This document shows positions 60,182 to 64,000 of a DNA stretch of 64,000 nucleotides, in pieces; the first letter of the stretch is position 1, and the number at the start of each line of letters is the position of its first letter. The translations under genes were made by a program, and so were the position numbers. The DNA is taken from the NCBI GenBank assembly GCA_013396635.1, contig WBMW01005035.1, forward strand, positions 310,001-374,000, written 5' to 3'. Source of the stretch: Penelope pileata (taxonomy: Eukaryota > Chordata > Aves > Galliformes > Cracidae). The notes beneath the pieces were generated by a model. The model had not been told where the DNA came from. It saw only the letters and a list, made by a program, of their open reading frames with translations, and ran no database searches.

Positions 60182-60691
60182 TTTAATTTGGACCAATTTT
60201 CATTCTTTTCCATATATATTTAATAAAATAAATAAAGGATTTTCTTTGTCATGTATTGCAGTGCCATTTTTTTTTTAAACAAAGGCTTCATGGCTCAACA
60301 TTGCAAGGTAATAACAAACAAAAGGATTATACATTAAAATCCTCCCCCTCTTGAGACTTCCCATAGCCCTCCCCTCAAAACCACGAAATAGAATACAATT
60401 CAAGTAGTCTTTTTTTTTTTGTTTTAAATGTATGGATATATAAGACAAAGCAAGTACAGAACTGGTTAACAGAGTGTCCCCATTTTATTAGCAAGTGAGA
60501 GTATATCACAGGGGATGTAATTGATTCCCCCCTTTTTATGGTTCCTAGACAGATAATATATATTATTTTAAAAACCAACCTATTTTACAGCCCTCTGCCC
60601 ACCTCTCCAACCCATCTGCTCATTGAGTCCTGAGCCTCAAGCACGAGACTTCCCTTTCCTCCTCCCATGAACCTGTCCTGGCCATCAGGCA

Positions 60692-60803
60692 GATGGAGGC
60701 CACCACCCTGATGGAGGTCACTGTGCTGACGGAGGCCGCCATGTTGACGGAGGCCATCCATCACGCTGACTGAGGCCATCATGCTGATGGAGGCCACCAC
60801 GCC
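60692..60803. repeat. 18-bp minisatellite in the IGF2 3' UTR
   Basis: There are six head-to-tail copies of a unit close to GATGGAGGCCACCATGCT on the plus strand. Five are 18 bp and the fourth (60746-60767) is 22 bp. Because 18 is a multiple of three, an open frame crosses it, but it lies in the untranslated part of IGF2. Copies differ at several bases, so it is not a very recent expansion. Confidence 0.85.
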
Positions 60804-61137
60804 TTGGGGGACACCTGCCCCATGGTGGTGGAGGAAGTCCCCATCATTCCCAGGTGCTACCCTCCATGGCCCCAGGTGGGGGGCAAGGGGAGAAGGGCAG
60901 GGGATTCTGTGAGAAGGACACAAAGGGCAAGAGAAGGAAAAGGAGACGGTGGGGTGCGGGGCTGGTGCTTCCGCATGACGAGCAAGCCGTCAGGGTTGGG
61001 AGGATGGAGAAGCTGAGCTCCACCAGAGTCCGTGCAGAAGCAGGGCCTGGAGTTGTAACTGGCAATACCTTCACCATTCAGAATAGTTTGTCTCTAGAAC
61101 AGTTCCCTTTTAGTCTAAATTGTTGTTTTTTTCTTAA

Positions 61138-61187
61138 CAAAAAAAAAAAAAAAAAAAAAAAGGGGCGAAANNNNNNNNNNNAAAAAA
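61138..61187. repeat. A homopolymer with assembly gap in the IGF2 3' UTR
   Basis: About 22 A, then GGGGCG, then 11 N (61171-61181) and more A. On the IGF2 sense strand this is a U-rich tract of unknown true length. Confidence 0.9.
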
Positions 61188-61363
61188 AGATGCGTGTAGA
61201 TGTATTTCTGTGTGTGCGTGCATCTGTGTACATGAGTGACAGCCAACTAGCTCATATGGTCATGACCAAGCTATATTTCAGAAGAGAAAAGAAACACATT
61301 TATCACACTTTTCCTAAAACGAAAAGCTAAAATTTCAAGTTCAATATTCGCTATCTTGTCCTT

Positions 61364-61379
61364 CCCTCCCCACCCTCCC
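61364..61379 (-). promoter_or_regulatory. IGF2: G-quadruplex motif with one-base loops in the IGF2 3' UTR
   Basis: The sense strand reads GGGAGGGTGGGGAGGG, four G runs joined by single-base loops, the class expected to form a very stable parallel quadruplex in RNA. It lies about 1 kb after the stop codon. In mammalian IGF2 mRNA a quadruplex flanks a known endonucleolytic cleavage site in the 3' UTR. Whether this is the avian counterpart is inference. Confidence 0.6.
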
Positions 61380-62365
61380 TTGCTATTTCTTGCTATTTCT
61401 GGGTTTTTTCCCTTCCAACTTACTTTAGCACCATAACACATTTTAAACATTACAATCCCTCTTCAGATACTACACAAAATGTCCCATAAAAATAGTGCTT
61501 TTTTGCCAAAAAAGTTATATAATATATTATATATATAAATCAACTAAATCCGTGGCAAATGTGCAATGCAGACGCCTCCTCCATTTAAAGTGAGCATCAG
61601 CTCACTTTTTTCTTTTTTTTTCCCCCCCTTTCCTTTTTCTTCTCTCTCTTTCTCTCTCCTCTTCCTCTCTTTCTCCCGTCAGAGATGACTTCAAAAAGGT
61701 GCAAGTCGATTTGGAATCTTGTAATTAAGCACACACACAAAAAATGCAGATGGGTCTCCTCGGAACTTCATCTCAGTTACGTTTTCTTTTTAAAGGTGCA
61801 AAAGAAAGTTATAAAAATAAGAAAAGTTACCAACAAAAAAAAAAAGAAAAAGAAGTTGGGTGGGAATGAGGCAAAAAAGTTATATCCCTCAACATTTCTC
61901 CCCGTTTGTTTTTGCTTTTCACTTTATTGTCAAGAAAGACATGGAATGGACTCTTCTTCTCAAGAAAAAATAAAAAACAAAAGTTAACTTCATATCCTTT
62001 TTCCCTCTTGCTCTTTCTTTTTTCTTCTGGTGTTGGCACTGGGGATGTCACACAGCGCCCGGCAGCAAAAAGTTCAAGTGCCCAACTGTCCCTTTGCAAG
62101 TACAAAGCTTGAAAAGTACTGGGTGCGCGAGGGAAACGGAACAGGCCTGGGAAATGAAACAACCCTCCCCCCCACCCCGAAAGGAGGACGCCGCGCACAG
62201 CCGCTGCCATCCCCTCCTTGCTTGTGTCAGTTGTTGGGTTGGGGCCGGAGCGGCGTGATGGTGCCTGCCGCCCCGCTCCTCGGCTCGGGGACGGAGGGGC
62301 TCGGGGGGGCCGGGTCTCGCCAGTCTCTCCCCAGGAGATCACAAATCGAGCCGGCCGGTCACGGT

Positions 62366-62608
62366 TCATTCCTGGGGGCCGGTCGCTTCGGGGGATGCCC
62401 GCGGTGCCGGGGGCCGCTGGCTGGGCAAGGAGATGAGGGGACGATGCATCGCCCTGGCTTCCTCGGCCGCTTGCAGCCCCTCCGCCTGCCACCGGTACTG
62501 GCGGGCACGCAGGATGCCGGGCACCTCCCGCTGCAGCCGCTGCGAGCTCTTCTTCTGCCACACATTGTACTTGGAGTACTTGGCGTGAGACGGTTTCTGG
62601 AAGCTCTC
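62366..62608 (-). CDS. IGF2: IGF2 last coding exon: E-peptide of pro-IGF2 and stop
   Basis: This exon encodes the C-terminal 80 residues of pro-IGF2, the E peptide that is removed in the secretory pathway. The acceptor is TTGCTTTCCCAG followed by GAG AGC TTC CAG, in phase 0 with the upstream exon. The segment from the D/E junction to SSQRL corresponds in position to mammalian preptin. RLQR fits an RxxR convertase pattern. The following RARQ stands where mammalian pro-IGF2 and, as I recall it, the reference chicken protein have RARR. The exon ends PEATGPQE and stop at 62366. The block is GC- and CpG-rich, so several other frames stay open across it; only this one matches IGF2. Confidence 0.96.
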   Translation of the reverse strand, partial: ESFQKPSHAKYSKYNVWQKKSSQRLQREVPGILRARQYRWQAEGLQAAEEARAMHRPLISLPSQRPPAPRASPEATGPQE

Positions 62609-63357
62609 CTGGGAAAGCAAGAGTAACACAACGTCAGCACAAGGCGGGTTACCTGCCATGGGGCTTCAGCTACCCATCCCTGGTTCCCCGTGTTACTGGT
62701 TCTATGGGGCCCCCAGCACAAGAAGGACATGGACCTGGTTTAACAAGAATGATCAGCAAGCTGGAACACCTCTCCTATGAGGAAAGGTGGAGAGAGTTGA
62801 GGCTGTTGAGCCTGGAAAAGGCTCTGGGGAGACCTTGCTGCAGCTCTGCAGTACATAATAAAGCTGGAGAAAGACTTGCTACCAGGGCCTGTAGGGACAG
62901 GACAGGGGGCAACAGGTTTAAACTGAAAGAGATTGCATGTAAGGATTGCACCACGAGGGTGTTAAGATGCTGGGGCAGGCTGCCCAGAGAAGCTGTGGGT
63001 ACCCACTGCCTGGAGATGTTCAAGGCCAAGCTGGATGGGGCTTTGGGCAACCCAGTCTAGTAGGAGGTGTCCCTGCCCATCGTGGGGGGCTGGACTAGAT
63101 AATCTTTAAGTGTCCCCGGACTAGATGGTCACTAGGAGGTTCTTCCAATCCAAACTATTCTATGATTCTGTAGTTAAAAGTTTGTTTTCTGCAATTTATG
63201 TGACTCCCCAACAGCTTTAAACTCTTCAAGGCTCTGCATGCTGCCTTGGCGGAAGAAGCAGCAGATTTCAGAGCCAGCAGCTGTCCTCTCCCACCCATGG
63301 CCTCCCTCTTCTCCTCTTTCTTGCTTCAGGGAGCCAGCAGCCCCCACGCAGCCCCAC
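62609..63357 (-). other. IGF2: IGF2 last intron, carrying an antisense CR1 copy
   Basis: This 749-bp intron has canonical ends, GTGGGG at the donor and TTTCCCAG at the acceptor. More than half of it is a CR1 fragment in the opposite orientation to IGF2 (62748-63173). The rest is unremarkable. I see no coding potential or small-RNA hairpin I can defend. The microRNA miR-483 of mammals is in a different IGF2 intron. Confidence 0.85.
62748..63173 (+). mobile_element. CR1 LINE 3' fragment inside an IGF2 intron
   Basis: The plus-strand translation begins LEHLSYEERWRELRLLSLEK, a typical C-terminal end of the CR1 reverse-transcriptase ORF2, and continues to a degenerate LPREAVGTHCLEMFKAKLDG. The fragment ends in the CR1 3' tail with the octamer-like repeats TTCTATGATTCTG. 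It is 5'-truncated, as most CR1 copies are, and inserted antisense to IGF2. Confidence 0.9.
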
Positions 63358-63524
63358 CTTGTTGAGGGCTGGGAGGCCTGCGAGGGAGGTGGCAGAGAGG
63401 TCACGCTCTGACTTGACAGACTTGGCACAGTAGGTTTCCAGCAGAGCCAGGTCGCAGCTCCGAAAGCAGCACTCTTCCACAATGCCACGGTTGATCCTCC
63501 TGTTATTTCGTCCCACTGGTCTAC
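63358..63524 (-). CDS. IGF2: IGF2 coding exon: end of B domain, C, A and D domains, start of E peptide
   Basis: This internal exon encodes the core of insulin-like growth factor 2, a secreted hormone that signals through the IGF1 and insulin receptors. The acceptor follows a pyrimidine stretch ending CCCCTGCAG, and the exon opens with the last two bases of a split Ser codon (phase 1, as in mammalian IGF2). It then reads 55 codons to a donor AAG|GTGGGG (phase 0). Residues 1-12 form the C-domain linker ([12 protein letters not shown]). Residues 13-33 are the A domain, starting GIVEECC, with its four cysteines (the CC pair, the SC, and YC near the end). The D domain (KSVKSE) and an Arg processing site open the E peptide (DLSATS...). 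The B-domain exon that should precede it is outside the window to the right. Homology is unmistakable by eye. Confidence 0.97.
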
Positions 63525-64000
63525 CTGCAGGGGCAGAGGCCTCGGTGTTAGCCATCAACGTAGACCAGAGCTTCATCACCCCCTACCCATCACCTTAAAG
63601 GCATCTCTCCTGCAGTGACCACAGACCGCTGGGGCACAGGCTGGCACCTCCACAAACTCCACTGCCCCACAGTCACTGCCCCCACATTTCAAAACTAGCA
63701 GCACTTCTCCCTGAACACGCATCTCCTTTGATATGATGTGCCTGCAAAACACTTGAGTTTCACATGAAGACTTTCCTAGACAAACACTCTTAATGCCAAT
63801 GGAGCTCCCCGTGTGTGCACAACACTAATTAAAGGCGCTTTCTGTTGCTGTAATTTATTCCCTTCCTATTGCTCCTTAGCAAACCCAGTGCGGACGGCAG
63901 TCCGGATGCAGACACCGCACCGATTACCACGAATATCTGCGATGTTGATCCTGGCAAGTGAGTTTTATTAGAAAGAAGCAGCGCGGCGCTGTGGCTGCCA
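63525..64000 (-). other. IGF2: IGF2 intron between the B-domain exon and the A-domain exon (partial)
   Basis: This sequence lies upstream of the A-domain exon on the minus strand. By homology it is the intron separating it from the signal-peptide/B-domain exon. No B-domain sequence (the conserved GELVD and GFYF words) is visible in any minus frame here, so the missing exon must lie beyond the window edge. No other feature is visible in this stretch. Confidence 0.8.

Larger units (their letters stand above)
59950..62365 (-). other. IGF2: IGF2 3' untranslated region
   Basis: The sequence after the IGF2 stop codon runs to two good polyadenylation signals, giving a 3' UTR of about 2.2-2.4 kb. 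Sense-strand content in order is: a G-rich patch right after the coding region (62178-62163), long U- and A-rich stretches, an AU-rich TATATA block (61518-61545), a perfect G-quadruplex motif (61379-61364), an A/T homopolymer with an 11-base assembly gap (Ns at 61171-61181), an 18-bp minisatellite (60803-60692) and a second G-quadruplex motif (60181-60154). Mammalian IGF2 mRNAs also have long 3' UTRs, known for endonucleolytic cleavage next to a G-quadruplex. The exact 3' end here is inferred, not observed. Confidence 0.75.

Noticed and set aside
62030..62626. 198-codon plus-strand frame
   Set aside because: It is antisense to the IGF2 last exon and 3' UTR; the IGF2 match on the other strand explains the openness.
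62359..62730. 123-codon minus-strand frame over the IGF2 last exon
   Set aside because: It is a shifted reading of IGF2 exon and intron sequence that crosses the splice acceptor.

Overview
This is vertebrate nuclear DNA from a bird, most likely a galliform such as chicken. The evidence is two spliced coding exons of insulin-like growth factor 2 (IGF2) with the avian-type sequence, several CR1 retrotransposon fragments, and one decayed mariner element of the Galluhop type. There are no operons, bacterial-type genes or CRISPR arrays. Long open frames are rare, and almost all short ones have no recognisable family.

Layout. The only recognised protein-coding gene is at the right edge on the minus strand. 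IGF2 enters with the exon for the end of the B domain, the C, A and D domains and the start of the E peptide (63524-63358). A 749-bp intron follows, then the last coding exon (62608-62366), then a 3' UTR of about 2.2 to 2.4 kb ending near 60.1 or 59.95 kb. The first coding exon (signal peptide and most of the B domain) lies outside the window. The 3' UTR carries strong G-quadruplex motifs on the sense strand, an 18-bp minisatellite and two good poly(A) signals.

The other roughly 59 kb is downstream of IGF2. In mammals this interval holds H19 and its imprinting control and enhancer elements, with MRPL23 beyond. Here I find no H19-like or MRPL23 exon. What I can support is CR1 fragments (near 2.95-3.03, 15.26-16.16, 17.46, 24.99-25.26, 45.58-46.78, 48.70-48.94 and 62.75-63.17 kb), a mariner at 51.81-53.13 kb, a probable hAT-type fragment at 5.81 kb, many simple-sequence tracts, and several candidate regulatory islands. 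The islands are a CRE+CCAAT CpG cluster at 34.46-34.57 kb, a TATA element at 30.37 kb, a CTCF-like core at 44.40 kb, a CpG-island-like block at 55.54-55.87 kb and a palindromic CRE at 57.10 kb.

In function, the window looks like a single growth-factor gene plus a gene-poor downstream domain that could hold distal enhancers. I see no convincing new multi-gene system. The most testable items are the IGF2 3' UTR G-quadruplexes, the promoter-like island at 34.5 kb, the CpG-rich block at 55.6 kb and an unexplained 286-codon open frame just downstream of IGF2. All names come from reading the sequence; no database search was possible.
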